A stretch of DNA of 64,000 nucleotides, taken from the NCBI RefSeq assembly GCF_003353175.1, contig NZ_QHKS01000015.1, positions 385 to 64,384 of the forward strand. The letters are read 5' to 3'. Positions 8,619-16,377 of the stretch are shown piece by piece (the stretch's first letter is position 1; every line of letters begins with the position of its first letter). This DNA is from Paraburkholderia lacunae. Its GTDB lineage: Bacteria > Pseudomonadota > Gammaproteobacteria > Burkholderiales > Burkholderiaceae. The notes beneath the pieces are model-generated. The model did not search any database. It saw only the letters and a program-made list of their open reading frames with translations, and had not been told where the DNA came from. The position numbers and the translations under genes are program-made.

Positions 8619-9938
8619 TCAGGCGGCTTGATGCGGCATTGAAGAAGTGCCCCGCTCGTTTTCCTCGGCACGCGCCGCACGCGCGGCGGCGCGCGCCGCC
8701 AGCAGCGTGGCGAGCGTCACTTTCAGCTCGTCGTTCTCGAGCGCGGCCAGAAGTGTTGCGCCATCCACGCGCGTCGACTTGAGTCCGAGCTGATATTCGA
8801 GCTCCGCGCGATCCACCACGAACAGGTTGAACAAGCGCTCGACGGTGATCTGCGCCGGATTCGCCAACAAAAGAAAATGCGGCCGCATGCCGTCTTCCTG
8901 CAAGCACGCGATCCATTCGATCTCCTCGAGCTTTTGCAGCAGATTGATTGTCGTATCCATGTCGCGGCGAAGCATGCGCGAGAGTTCCTGCAACGTGTAG
9001 CCGCGCTTGCCCGCATCGCGCGCTTCCGAAAGCCGGGCGAGCAGTTCGAGCGAGTCGAACAGATCGCTGCCTTCGAAAGTGGGCCGGTGGAACTGGCCGA
9101 TGCGGATCGCCGGTAATGCGGACGCAATCATCGCCCCCGCCAGCGTGATGAACCAGCACAGGTACATCCACAGCAGGAACAGCGGGATCGCGGCAAATGC
9201 GCCGTACACCGCAGTGTAGGTGGGAATACGCCGCACGTAGTAACCAAAGCCGCGCTTGGCGAGTTCGAACGCGATTGCAGCAGTGACGCCGCCGATCACC
9301 GCGTCGCGCCATTCCACCCGGCAGTTCGGCAGATAGACGTAAAGAATCGTGAAGGCGAGCGCTGTCAACGGTAGCGCAGCGCCGGTGAGCGCCCATTCGA
9401 TCATCGCCGGGATACGCTGGGTCGCCGTGAACGCCATCGATTGCGTGAACAGATAAGACGAGATCGACAGGCTCACGCCGATCAGAATCGGCCCGAGCGT
9501 AATGATCGCCCAATATACCAATATGCGCTGCGCGATCGGCCGCGCCTTGCGCACCCGCCAGATCACGTTGAAGGCGGATTCGACCGTCATCATCGTCATC
9601 ACCGCGGTGAGGAACAGCACGATCATGCCGATCGTGGTGAGCCCCTTGGCCTTCGACGCGAACTGGTTCAGATACTTGAAAATCTGACTATTGAGTTGCT
9701 CGGGCATCAGATGGTCGGCAAGAAAGAACTGCAGCGACTCCTGAAACGAGCTGAATAACGGAAACGCGGTGAACAGCGCAAACGCGACCGTGGCGAGCGG
9801 CACGAGCGCAAGCATGCTGGTGAACGTGAGGCTGCCGGCCACCTGCGGAATGCGATCTTCGCTGCTGCGCTTCGCGGCAAACTGCGCGAGCCGTTTGAGC
9901 GTATCGAGATCGAGACGCACCCTGGACAACAAACCCAC
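8619..9938 (-). CDS. yihY: YihY/virulence factor BrkB family membrane protein
   Basis: The 439-residue inner-membrane protein has about six transmembrane helices in the first 290 residues and the family motifs DRIPQVAGSLTFTSMLALVP and YGAFAAIPLFLLWMYLCW. A soluble C-terminal part of about 150 residues follows, with a winged-helix-like region (ELSRMLRRDMDTTINLLQKL) as in betaproteobacterial members. The old name RNase BN for the family is known to be wrong; its actual function is unclear. The best start is a GTG at 9938 with purine-rich sequence just upstream. The gene is divergent from wrbA. Confidence 0.87.
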   Translation of the reverse strand: MGLLSRVRLDLDTLKRLAQFAAKRSSEDRIPQVAGSLTFTSMLALVPLATVAFALFTAFPLFSSFQESLQFFLADHLMPEQLNSQIFKYLNQFASKAKGLTTIGMIVLFLTAVMTMMTVESAFNVIWRVRKARPIAQRILVYWAIITLGPILIGVSLSISSYLFTQSMAFTATQRIPAMIEWALTGAALPLTALAFTILYVYLPNCRVEWRDAVIGGVTAAIAFELAKRGFGYYVRRIPTYTAVYGAFAAIPLFLLWMYLCWFITLAGAMIASALPAIRIGQFHRPTFEGSDLFDSLELLARLSEARDAGKRGYTLQELSRMLRRDMDTTINLLQKLEEIEWIACLQEDGMRPHFLLLANPAQITVERLFNLFVVDRAELEYQLGLKSTRVDGATLLAALENDELKVTLATLLAARAAARAARAEENERGTSSMPHQAA

Positions 9939-10025
9939 CTCCTCGCTTCATGAACCGGTCTCTCGGGACAGTGCGCCAAGCCTGGCCGAACGGCTATACA
10001 TGGCCTGTGCAGCGGACCCAACCCC

Positions 10026-10031
10026 TATAAT
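10026..10031 (+). promoter_or_regulatory. candidate -10 box for wrbA
   Basis: A perfect TATAAT lies 21 bases before the chosen wrbA start. No convincing -35 was found at 16-18 bases upstream. If used, the transcript would have a very short leader. Confidence 0.4.
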
Positions 10032-10052
10032 ACCCGTTCACCGATGAGGCCT

Positions 10053-10655
10053 ATGAAAGACATTCTCGTGCTCTATTACAGCCGCCACGGCGCCACGCGC
10101 GAGCTCGCGCTGGCGATCGCGCACGGCGTCGACAGCGTCCCGGGCATGCAGGCGCGCGTGCGTACCGTGCCGGCGGTTTCGACCGTCTGCGAAGCGACCC
10201 AGCCGGACATCCCCGTCGAAGGTCCACCCTACGTCGAACTGCGCGACCTCGAGGAATGCGCCGGTCTGGCGCTCGGCTCGCCAACCCGCTTCGGCAACAT
10301 GGCCGCGCCGCTCAAATACTTTCTCGACGGCACCACGCCGCAATGGTTGTCAGGCACCCTGGCTGGCAAACCGGCGTGCGTGTTCACGTCGACCGGCAGT
10401 CTGCACGGCGGCCAGGAATCCACGCTGCTGTCGATGATGCTGCCGCTTCTCCATCACGGCATGCTGATCGTCGGCATTCCCTACACTGAAAGCGCGCTGA
10501 CCACCACGCAAACCGGCGGTACACCGTACGGCGCATCCCATTTCGCACGCGCGGGCAGCGCCGAACAAGGCATCTCCGCCGACGAAAAAACGCTCGCAAT
10601 CGCGCTGGGCGCACGCGTCGCGCGCACAGCGGCGTCGATGAGCGAACGTCCGTGA
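10053..10655 (+). CDS. wrbA: NAD(P)H:quinone oxidoreductase, WrbA type
   Basis: This 200-residue flavodoxin-like enzyme reduces quinones by two electrons with NAD(P)H and FMN, protecting against redox cycling. It shows ILVLYYSRHGATRELA (FMN phosphate loop), GLALGSPTRFGNMAAPLKYF and the long SLHGGQESTLLSMMLPLLHHGM segment with GGTPYGASH, all typical of WrbA. I chose ATG 10053 because GAGG lies at a suitable distance (10046-10049); ATG 10044 would add three residues. The last codons (MSERP) are written in the first copy of a 27-bp tandem repeat that continues into the next gene. Confidence 0.93.
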   Translation: MKDILVLYYSRHGATRELALAIAHGVDSVPGMQARVRTVPAVSTVCEATQPDIPVEGPPYVELRDLEECAGLALGSPTRFGNMAAPLKYFLDGTTPQWLSGTLAGKPACVFTSTGSLHGGQESTLLSMMLPLLHHGMLIVGIPYTESALTTTQTGGTPYGASHFARAGSAEQGISADEKTLAIALGARVARTAASMSERP

Positions 10656-10858
10656 GCGGGCCCGATGCCCGAACGTCCGGGAGCGAACCCGATGCTCGAA
10701 CGTCCATGAGCGGGCCCGATGTCCGAACGTCCGTGAGCGGACCCGATGCTCGAACTTCCATGAGCGGGCCTGATGCCCGAACGTCCGTGAGCGGACCCGA
10801 TGCTCGAACGTCCATGGGCGGGCTCGATGGCCGAACTTCCGTGCATGGACCGGATGCG
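10652..10858 (+). repeat. 27-bp tandem repeat array, about 7.7 copies
   Basis: Units of 27 bp begin at 10652, 10679, 10706, 10733, 10760, 10787 and 10814, with a partial one at 10841. Each reads roughly (A/G)TGAGCGGGCCCGATGC then CGAACGTCC and encodes a nine-residue unit like MSGPDARTS. Units differ by one to four bases. Odd and even units alternate ATG and GTG, giving a possible start codon in almost every copy. Confidence 0.93.
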
Positions 10859-11410
10859 GCAGTGGCCGGGGCATCGCCAACAGACGCGACAGCGGCCAAC
10901 GCATCAGCAACTGCAAGCGCCATACCCCTACAGCAAAACCACTCAAGCGCGCTCGGCGCTACCGCGGCGCTACTCGCGCTGATCGTGTTGTCGGTTGCCT
11001 GGGAAGGGTGGCTCGCGCCTCTGCGGCCAGGCGGCTCGGTGCTGGTGCTCAAAGCATTGCCGCTGCTGATCGCGCTGCCGGGCGTCTGGAGGCGCCGGCT
11101 TTACACGCAGCAATGGGCGTCGATGCTGATCTTGCTGTATTTCGCCGAGGGCATCGTGCGCGGCTGGAGCGACCACGGTTTGAGCGCGCAGCTCGGCTGG
11201 CTGGAAACCGCGCTCTCGGTGGTTTTTTTCGTCTGCACGCTCGCGTATGTCGCGCCGTTCAAGCGCGCGGCAAAACAGGCCGCGAAACAAGCGGCGAAAC
11301 AAGCGGCGAAACAAGCCACGGAGCAAACCGCGGAACAATCCGCCAAGCACGCCGCAAGGCAGGCCGTGCAGCAGACAACCAGGCAGCAGCCCCCGCCCGG
11401 CGCCGAATGA
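10652..11410 (+). CDS. DUF2069 membrane protein with repeat-encoded N-terminus
   Basis: The conserved DUF2069 domain is at about residues 95-205: a helix (TAALLALIVLSVAWEGWLAP), LKALPLLIALPGV, then RRRLYTQQWASMLILLYFAEGIVR and a last helix. Function unknown; the family often follows wrbA. The frame is open back to a GTG at 10652 that overlaps the wrbA stop, giving 252 residues of which the first about 65 are nine-residue repeats. Because almost every repeat starts with ATG or GTG, the true start cannot be fixed; ATG 10706, 10760 or 10814 are alternatives. The C-terminus is also repetitive: AAKQ units over about 40 residues, strongly basic and Gln-rich. Such ends are unusual for this family. 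Confidence 0.8.
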   Translation: MSGPDARTSGSEPDARTSMSGPDVRTSVSGPDARTSMSGPDARTSVSGPDARTSMGGLDGRTSVHGPDAAVAGASPTDATAANASATASAIPLQQNHSSALGATAALLALIVLSVAWEGWLAPLRPGGSVLVLKALPLLIALPGVWRRRLYTQQWASMLILLYFAEGIVRGWSDHGLSAQLGWLETALSVVFFVCTLAYVAPFKRAAKQAAKQAAKQAAKQATEQTAEQSAKHAARQAVQQTTRQQPPPGAE

Positions 11411-11460
11411 GGACAGCGCTCCCCGCATAACTTATCCGCCGAACACCCTGACCGACCATC

Positions 11461-12879
11461 ATGACCGAAGCCGTATTCCTCACCGCATGCCGCGACGCCA
11501 TCGGCGCCGCCCACGTGCTGACCGACCCGCACGACACCGCCCCCTACGGCACCGACTGGCGCCGCCGCTACACCGGCGCGGCCTGCGCGGTGCTCTGCCC
11601 GGCCACATCTGAAGAAGTCGCGGCGCTCGTGAAGCTCGCCGTCGAACATCGCATCGCGCTGGTGCCGCAGGGCGGCAACACCGGCCTTGCCGGCGGCGCG
11701 ACGCCGGATGCGAGCGGCGCGCAGGCAGTCGTCAGCCTGCGGCGTCTGAACCGCGTGCGCGACATCGATCCGCACAACAATACGATCACCGTCGAAGCCG
11801 GCGTCATCCTCGCCGAGGTGCAGAAGCACGCGGAGGAAGCGGACCGGCTGTTCCCGCTGAGCCTCGCCGCCGAAGGCAGTTGCACGATCGGCGGCAATCT
11901 CGCCACCAACGCGGGCGGCACCGGCGTGCTGCGCTACGGCAACACGCGCGAGTTGTGCCTGGGCCTCGAAGTGGTCACGCCGCAAGGCGAACTGTGGGAC
12001 GGCCTGCGCGGACTGCGCAAGGACAACACGGGCTACGATCTGCGCGACCTGTTCATCGGCGCGGAAGGCACGCTCGGCATCATCACCGCCGCCGTGCTCA
12101 AGCTGCATCCGCAGCCGGCCGCTCGCGTCACGGCGGTCGCCGCGCTGGCGTCGCCTCATGCGGCGCTCGATTTCCTGTCGCTGACGCAACGCGTCGCCGG
12201 ACCGCTGCTGACCGGTTTCGAATTGATGTCGGACTTCTGTCTGCGGCTGGTCGGCCGTCATTTTGCGCAGATGCGCTATCCGTTTGCCGAGCCGCACGCT
12301 CAAGTGGTGCTGCTCGAACTGTCGGACAGCGAAAGCGAGGAACACGCGCGCGGCCTGTTTGAGCACCTGATGGAAACCGCGCTGGAAGAAGGTCTGGTGG
12401 AAGACGCGGTGGTAGCGGAAAATCTCGCGCAATCCCAGGCTTTCTGGAATCTGCGCGAACACATTCCGCTTGCGCAGGCGGAAGAAGGTCTGAACATCAA
12501 GCACGATATCGCGGTGCCGATTTCGCGCATCGGCCACTTCATCGAGGAAACCGACGCGGCGATCGCGCAAGCAGTGCCGGGCGCGCGAATGGTCACGTTC
12601 GGCCATCTGGGCGACGGCAACCTGCACTACAACGTACAGGCGCCCGAGGGCGTCGGCGCCAAGGCGTTCCTCGATGAATTCCAGAGCTCGATCAATCAGA
12701 TCGTGTACGACAGCGTGCACCGCCACCGCGGCAGCATCAGCGCAGAACACGGGCTCGGTCAATTGAAAATCGACGAAGCGATGCATTACAAGCAGAACGT
12801 CGAGGTGCAGTTGATGCGCGCCGTCAAACGCGCGCTCGATCCGCTGAACCTGATGAACCCGGGCAAGGTGCTACGCTAA
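11461..12879 (+). CDS. FAD-linked D-2-hydroxyacid dehydrogenase (GlcD/D2HGDH/DLD family)
   Basis: The 472-residue flavoenzyme has an FAD_binding_4 domain (about 35-215) with PQGGNTGLAGGATPD, and GNLATNAGGTGVLRYGNTREL. An FAD-oxidase C domain follows, with GHLGDGNLHYNV (metal and substrate site) and EHGLGQLK near the end. These fit enzymes that oxidise D-lactate, D-2-hydroxyglutarate or glycolate; the substrate cannot be settled from sequence alone. The protein is likely cytoplasmic or peripheral at the inner membrane. A possible leader or attenuator hairpin lies between it and the next gene. Confidence 0.9.
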   Translation: MTEAVFLTACRDAIGAAHVLTDPHDTAPYGTDWRRRYTGAACAVLCPATSEEVAALVKLAVEHRIALVPQGGNTGLAGGATPDASGAQAVVSLRRLNRVRDIDPHNNTITVEAGVILAEVQKHAEEADRLFPLSLAAEGSCTIGGNLATNAGGTGVLRYGNTRELCLGLEVVTPQGELWDGLRGLRKDNTGYDLRDLFIGAEGTLGIITAAVLKLHPQPAARVTAVAALASPHAALDFLSLTQRVAGPLLTGFELMSDFCLRLVGRHFAQMRYPFAEPHAQVVLLELSDSESEEHARGLFEHLMETALEEGLVEDAVVAENLAQSQAFWNLREHIPLAQAEEGLNIKHDIAVPISRIGHFIEETDAAIAQAVPGARMVTFGHLGDGNLHYNVQAPEGVGAKAFLDEFQSSINQIVYDSVHRHRGSISAEHGLGQLKIDEAMHYKQNVEVQLMRAVKRALDPLNLMNPGKVLR

Positions 12880-12886
12880 CGTTAGA

Positions 12887-12904
12887 GGCCCCCGCTTCGG
12901 GGCC
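12887..12904 (+). other. GC-rich hairpin between genes
   Basis: GGCCCC (12887-12892) can pair with GGGGCC (12899-12904) around a six-base loop. No T run follows, so it is a weak terminator at best. It could instead be a stabilising 3' hairpin. Confidence 0.45.
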
Positions 12905-12920
12905 GCCGCAGGAGCCGTTC

Positions 12921-13727
12921 GTGAAGATTCGAGTGCTGTCCGATCTGCATCTGGAGAACGACGAGCCCGAGCTGATCCCGCATGCGCAGGCGGATCTGAT
13001 CGTGCTGGCCGGCGACATCCACAATCACGCGGCCGGGCCGCGCTGGGCCGCGCAAACTTTCGACGGCGCCGTGCCGGTGGTCTACGTGCCCGGCAATCAC
13101 GAGTACTACGACGGCGAATTCGGCGCGCTCGAAACGGCGCTCTACGACGCGGCGGCCTCGGTCGATAACGTGCACGTGCTAAACAACGCCGCGCTGGTCG
13201 ACCCGGAGGGCCGCTGGCGCGTACTCGGCACGACCTTGTGGACCGACTTCGCGTTATACGGCGCCGACGAAGCCGCGCTCGCCCAATCCATCGAAGCGGC
13301 GCGCCAGGTGATGCTCGACTTCCGCGGCCTGATCCAGATGAACTGGCCGCACGACATGCTGGATGCGCCGCGCGATTTCACGCCCGCCGACTCCATCGCG
13401 CTGCACAGGCACGCGCGCGCATGGCTCGAGAGCGAGCTGGCCAAACCGTTCGACGGCAAGACGATCGTCGTCACGCATCACGCGCCGCACCGGCTGAGTC
13501 TGGCCGAGCGCTACGCGCAAGACCGCGTGTCGGCCGGATTCGTCAATCATTTACCGGAACTGGTGCGCGCGCCCGTCGCGCTGTGGATTCACGGACACAC
13601 GCATACATCGTTCGATTACACGGTGAACGGCACGCGCGTGGTGTGCAATCCGCGCGGCTATCTCGACCGGCGCACCCGTCAACCGGAAAATCCGCAGTTC
13701 GCCTGGGACAAGGTGGTAGAGATCTAG
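12921..13727 (+). CDS. calcineurin-like metallophosphoesterase
   Basis: The 268-residue protein has the metal-ligand motifs of the family in order: SDLHLE (about 6-11), LAGDIHNH, PGNHEYYDG, THHAPH and IHGHTHTSFDY. This implies a two-metal phosphoesterase in the cytoplasm. The substrate is unknown; the most similar proteins by pattern are annotated only as metallophosphoesterases. Start is GTG 12921, eight bases after an AGGAG-like site (gcaggagcc). Confidence 0.9.
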   Translation: MKIRVLSDLHLENDEPELIPHAQADLIVLAGDIHNHAAGPRWAAQTFDGAVPVVYVPGNHEYYDGEFGALETALYDAAASVDNVHVLNNAALVDPEGRWRVLGTTLWTDFALYGADEAALAQSIEAARQVMLDFRGLIQMNWPHDMLDAPRDFTPADSIALHRHARAWLESELAKPFDGKTIVVTHHAPHRLSLAERYAQDRVSAGFVNHLPELVRAPVALWIHGHTHTSFDYTVNGTRVVCNPRGYLDRRTRQPENPQFAWDKVVEI

Positions 13728-13839
13728 GGCTGGCTCGGGCCGATCTGGGTAGCCAGGCTACGCGGCGCGCACTACGCTGTTGTCATCGGCTGCGGCTGGG
13801 GTCGGCCCTGTAGTGACTGACGTGCCGACGCCAGTCGGC

Positions 13840-13902
13840 TTGATCGGCTTGATCGGCTTGATCGGCTTGATCGGCTTGATCGGCTCGATCGGCTCGATCG
13901 GC
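13840..13902 (+). repeat. 9-bp tandem repeat, seven copies
   Basis: Five exact copies of ttgatcggc (13840-13884) are followed by two of tcgatcggc (13885-13902). The array lies 46 bases before the SRAP start. The frame through it is open and encodes Leu-Ile-Gly units, but the SRAP family needs Met-Cys at its N-terminus, so the array is taken as leader DNA. Confidence 0.93.
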
Positions 13903-13947
13903 CGATTCAGTCAGGCAGGTCGAGCCGGTCGCGTCCGGAGGTCGCTC

Positions 13948-14727
13948 ATGTGTGGTCGAATCAGTCAGTACCGCGATCCGCTTCGTTATGCGCAGCATCT
14001 CGGCCTCAGCGATCCGCTGATGCTGTTCGACGCCGCCGACCGCCGCCCCGGCTACAACCTGTCGCCCGGCACGCATCCGCTCGCGATTTATCCTGACCAA
14101 ACGCTGCGTGCGATTCACTGGGGTTACTGCCCAGACTGGGCACGCGTTCAACATCTGCCGCAAACGATCAACGCCCGTGCCGAAACCGCGGCGCACGCCC
14201 GCTATTTCAAGGCCCTGTGGAAAACCGGACGGGTATTGGTGCCGGCGGACGGCTGGTTCGAATGGCGCGTAGAGGCGGCGCCCGACACGGATACCGGCGA
14301 TGACGCGGTACAGAGCGCGGTACAGAGCGCGTTACAGAGCACGACCCGGAGCACGACCCAAGGCACACGCCAGGGTGCGGGAACGATCCGCCAGCCCTAC
14401 TTCGTGCGCCTGAAAAGCGATGCGCCGATGTACTTTGCCGCGCTATCGAGCGTGCGCGGCACTGCGCCGCAAACGGAGGGTATGGGATTGGTGATTGTGA
14501 CGGCCACCGCCGACGCTGGCCTGATCGACGTGCATGACCGCCGTCCGCTGGTGTTCGCGCCGGATGCGGCGCGCCGCTGGCTGGACCCGGCGCTGCCGCC
14601 GGACGAACTCCAGCAGCTCGCGCGCGGCGCCTGCGTACCCGCCGGGCGCTTTCGCTGGCACCGCGTGAGCCCCGAGGTGGACCGCACGCTCAATGACGAG
14701 CCGCGTCTGATTGAAGCGCTGGACTGA
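13948..14727 (+). CDS. SOS response-associated peptidase family protein (SRAP, YedK/HMCES-like)
   Basis: Members bind abasic sites in single-stranded DNA and form a covalent link through Cys2, shielding them from cleavage. The 259-residue protein starts MCGRISQY, exposing Cys2 after Met removal. It has NARAETAAHARYFKALW, the PADGWFEWR block and HDRRPLVFAP, the usual active-site set. ATG 13948 has GGAGG at 13937-13941, which fixes the start downstream of the 9-bp array. A low-complexity insert (AVQSAVQSALQSTTRSTTQG) encoded by near 12-bp repeats at about 14310-14365 interrupts a surface loop and is not part of the core fold. Confidence 0.92.
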   Translation: MCGRISQYRDPLRYAQHLGLSDPLMLFDAADRRPGYNLSPGTHPLAIYPDQTLRAIHWGYCPDWARVQHLPQTINARAETAAHARYFKALWKTGRVLVPADGWFEWRVEAAPDTDTGDDAVQSAVQSALQSTTRSTTQGTRQGAGTIRQPYFVRLKSDAPMYFAALSSVRGTAPQTEGMGLVIVTATADAGLIDVHDRRPLVFAPDAARRWLDPALPPDELQQLARGACVPAGRFRWHRVSPEVDRTLNDEPRLIEALD

Positions 14728-14921
14728 AACCGCGGCGCACCGGCCGAAAAAACTCAATAACTAAAGCGTGTAAAGCGTGCCCGCTGAATGGGCCTACTGG
14801 ATGTGCCAGGTGAATATCCCAGCCAAGGCGGCAATTAAGCGCGGCAATCAAGCTGGTAATTAAGCGGGCAATCAAGCGAAGCGCGACAACCCGGCGTGCC
14901 AGCCAGGCACGTCAGCAAAAC

Positions 14922-15083
14922 TCAGCGGTCGCGCCTTTGCGTAGACAAATCCGCCGGACGCTCGACCTTGATCGGCACCAGTTGCGGCTGCTGTTCACGC
15001 AGCCGGCGCAGCAAATCGCGCGATGCGGCGATGCCGATCAGTCCCAACATGACGGCCACGCCGATCATCAGATGCGTATCCAT
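14922..15083 (-). CDS. small single-pass membrane protein
   Basis: This 53-residue protein starts MDTHLMIGVAVMLGLIGIAA, one transmembrane helix (about 5-22), followed by a basic tail (RDLLRRLREQQ) and a charged end. The ATG at 15083 has a GAGGG ribosome binding site just upstream. No family recognised. The flanking spacers (14728-14921 and 15084-15283) hold no other gene. The first contains short imperfect repeats of the type ggcaat(c/t)aagc around 14829-14880. Confidence 0.6.
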   Translation of the reverse strand: MDTHLMIGVAVMLGLIGIAASRDLLRRLREQQPQLVPIKVERPADLSTQRRDR

Positions 15084-15283
15084 GAATCCCTCGTCCTTCC
15101 AGTTGTTGCGATTCGCCGAATGGCTGCTGACTGAACGCGTCCGGCTGAAGTCGGCCGCGCGTGAACGACACGTTAGCAAATCGACCGCGGCGCAGAAGTA
15201 AGGAAATGTTGCGACGCGACACTTCTGTAACAACGCGTCACGGCCGGCGCGCCCAATCTGTCAACCGGCGCCGCCGCGCCGCA

Positions 15284-16222
15284 TCAGGTGCGCGCAAATT
15301 TGCGCAGCTCGGCCTGGTCGACCGCCAGCGTCGCGGGCAGCTCGTCGCGCAGAAATTCGACCCAGGTGCGGATTTTCGCGTCCAGATATTGCCGCGACGG
15401 ATACAGCGCATACAGATTCATTTCCTGCGATGTGTACTCCGGCAACAGCCACACGAGCTCGCCGCTGCGCAAACCGCTGATCGCCGAATAGATCGGAATC
15501 AGGCCGACGCCCATGCCGCTGCATACCGCGACCGCCATCGCTTCCGCCACGTTCACCTGGAACGTCGTCGGTCCTAATGCGATCGTTTCCTCGCCGTTCG
15601 GGCCGTCGAAAGTCCATTTATCGGTCGGAAATACCGGCGTGACCATTTGCAGGCAGGTATGCCGCACCAGGTCGGCGGGCGTCTGCGGCACGCCGTGCCG
15701 CTCCAGGTAAGCCGGCGAAGCGCACGCAATGCTGAACGCGCTGCCGAGGCGCTGCGACACCAAACCCGAATCCGGCAGACCGGTGGCGAGCGTCAGCGCC
15801 ACGTCAAATCCTTCGTCGAGCAGATCGGGCAGGCGCTGCGCGAGCGTCAGCTCGATATGCACATCCGGATAACGCTGCTGATAACGGCTGACGGCCGGCA
15901 CCACATAGTGCTGGCCGAAGCTCGTCATCGCGTGGACCTTGAGTTTGCCGGACGGCCGCGCGTGGGCGTCGCTCGCTTCCGCCTCGGCCTGATCGACGTA
16001 CGCGAGGATCTGCTCGCAGCGTTGCAGATAGCGCTCGCCGGCCTCGGTCAACGCGATGCGGCGGGTGGTGCGGTTCAAGAGCCGCGTGCGCAGGTGCGCT
16101 TCCAGATCGGACACCGCGCGCGACGCGTACGCCGTGGTCGTGTTCAGGTGCTGCGCAGCACCCGTAAAGCTGCCCGCTTCGACGACGCGGACAAATACGC
16201 GCATGTTTTGAAGCGTATCCAT
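15284..16222 (-). CDS. LysR family transcriptional regulator
   Basis: The 312-residue protein has an N-terminal winged helix-turn-helix (MDTLQNMRVFVRVVEAGSFT, AAQHLNTTTAYASRAVSDLE, RLLNRTTRRIALTEAG) and a C-terminal periplasmic-binding-like effector domain (about 90-300). It is divergent from the efflux operon starting at 16378 with 155 bases between, the usual layout for a LysR regulator controlling its neighbour in response to an aromatic or toxic compound. The effector is unknown. An AaeR-like role (aromatic acids) is inferred from the operon it faces. Confidence 0.92.
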   Translation of the reverse strand: MDTLQNMRVFVRVVEAGSFTGAAQHLNTTTAYASRAVSDLEAHLRTRLLNRTTRRIALTEAGERYLQRCEQILAYVDQAEAEASDAHARPSGKLKVHAMTSFGQHYVVPAVSRYQQRYPDVHIELTLAQRLPDLLDEGFDVALTLATGLPDSGLVSQRLGSAFSIACASPAYLERHGVPQTPADLVRHTCLQMVTPVFPTDKWTFDGPNGEETIALGPTTFQVNVAEAMAVAVCSGMGVGLIPIYSAISGLRSGELVWLLPEYTSQEMNLYALYPSRQYLDAKIRTWVEFLRDELPATLAVDQAELRKFART

Positions 16223-16243
16223 AGCATTCCTTGAAGATCCGCA

Positions 16244-16340
16244 GCGATTGTTACACGATTCGCAAAGGCGATTGTCTCATCTTCCGTAAAAATGCCTTGC
16301 ATCTTTACCGGTTATTCCCCAATCAATCGAAAAATATAAT
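16244..16340. promoter_or_regulatory. divergent LysR/efflux control region
   Basis: Two direct copies of gcgattgt (16244-16251 and 16268-16275, 24 bases apart) lie near the LysR start and are candidate regulator sites. A perfect TATAAT at 16335-16340 serves the efflux operon; the -35 (ttattc-like) is weak, fitting an activated promoter. Binding is inferred from position only. Confidence 0.45.
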
Positions 16341-16377
16341 GGCGCACAAGGTTCTATAGCTATTTGTGGAGGAAATC

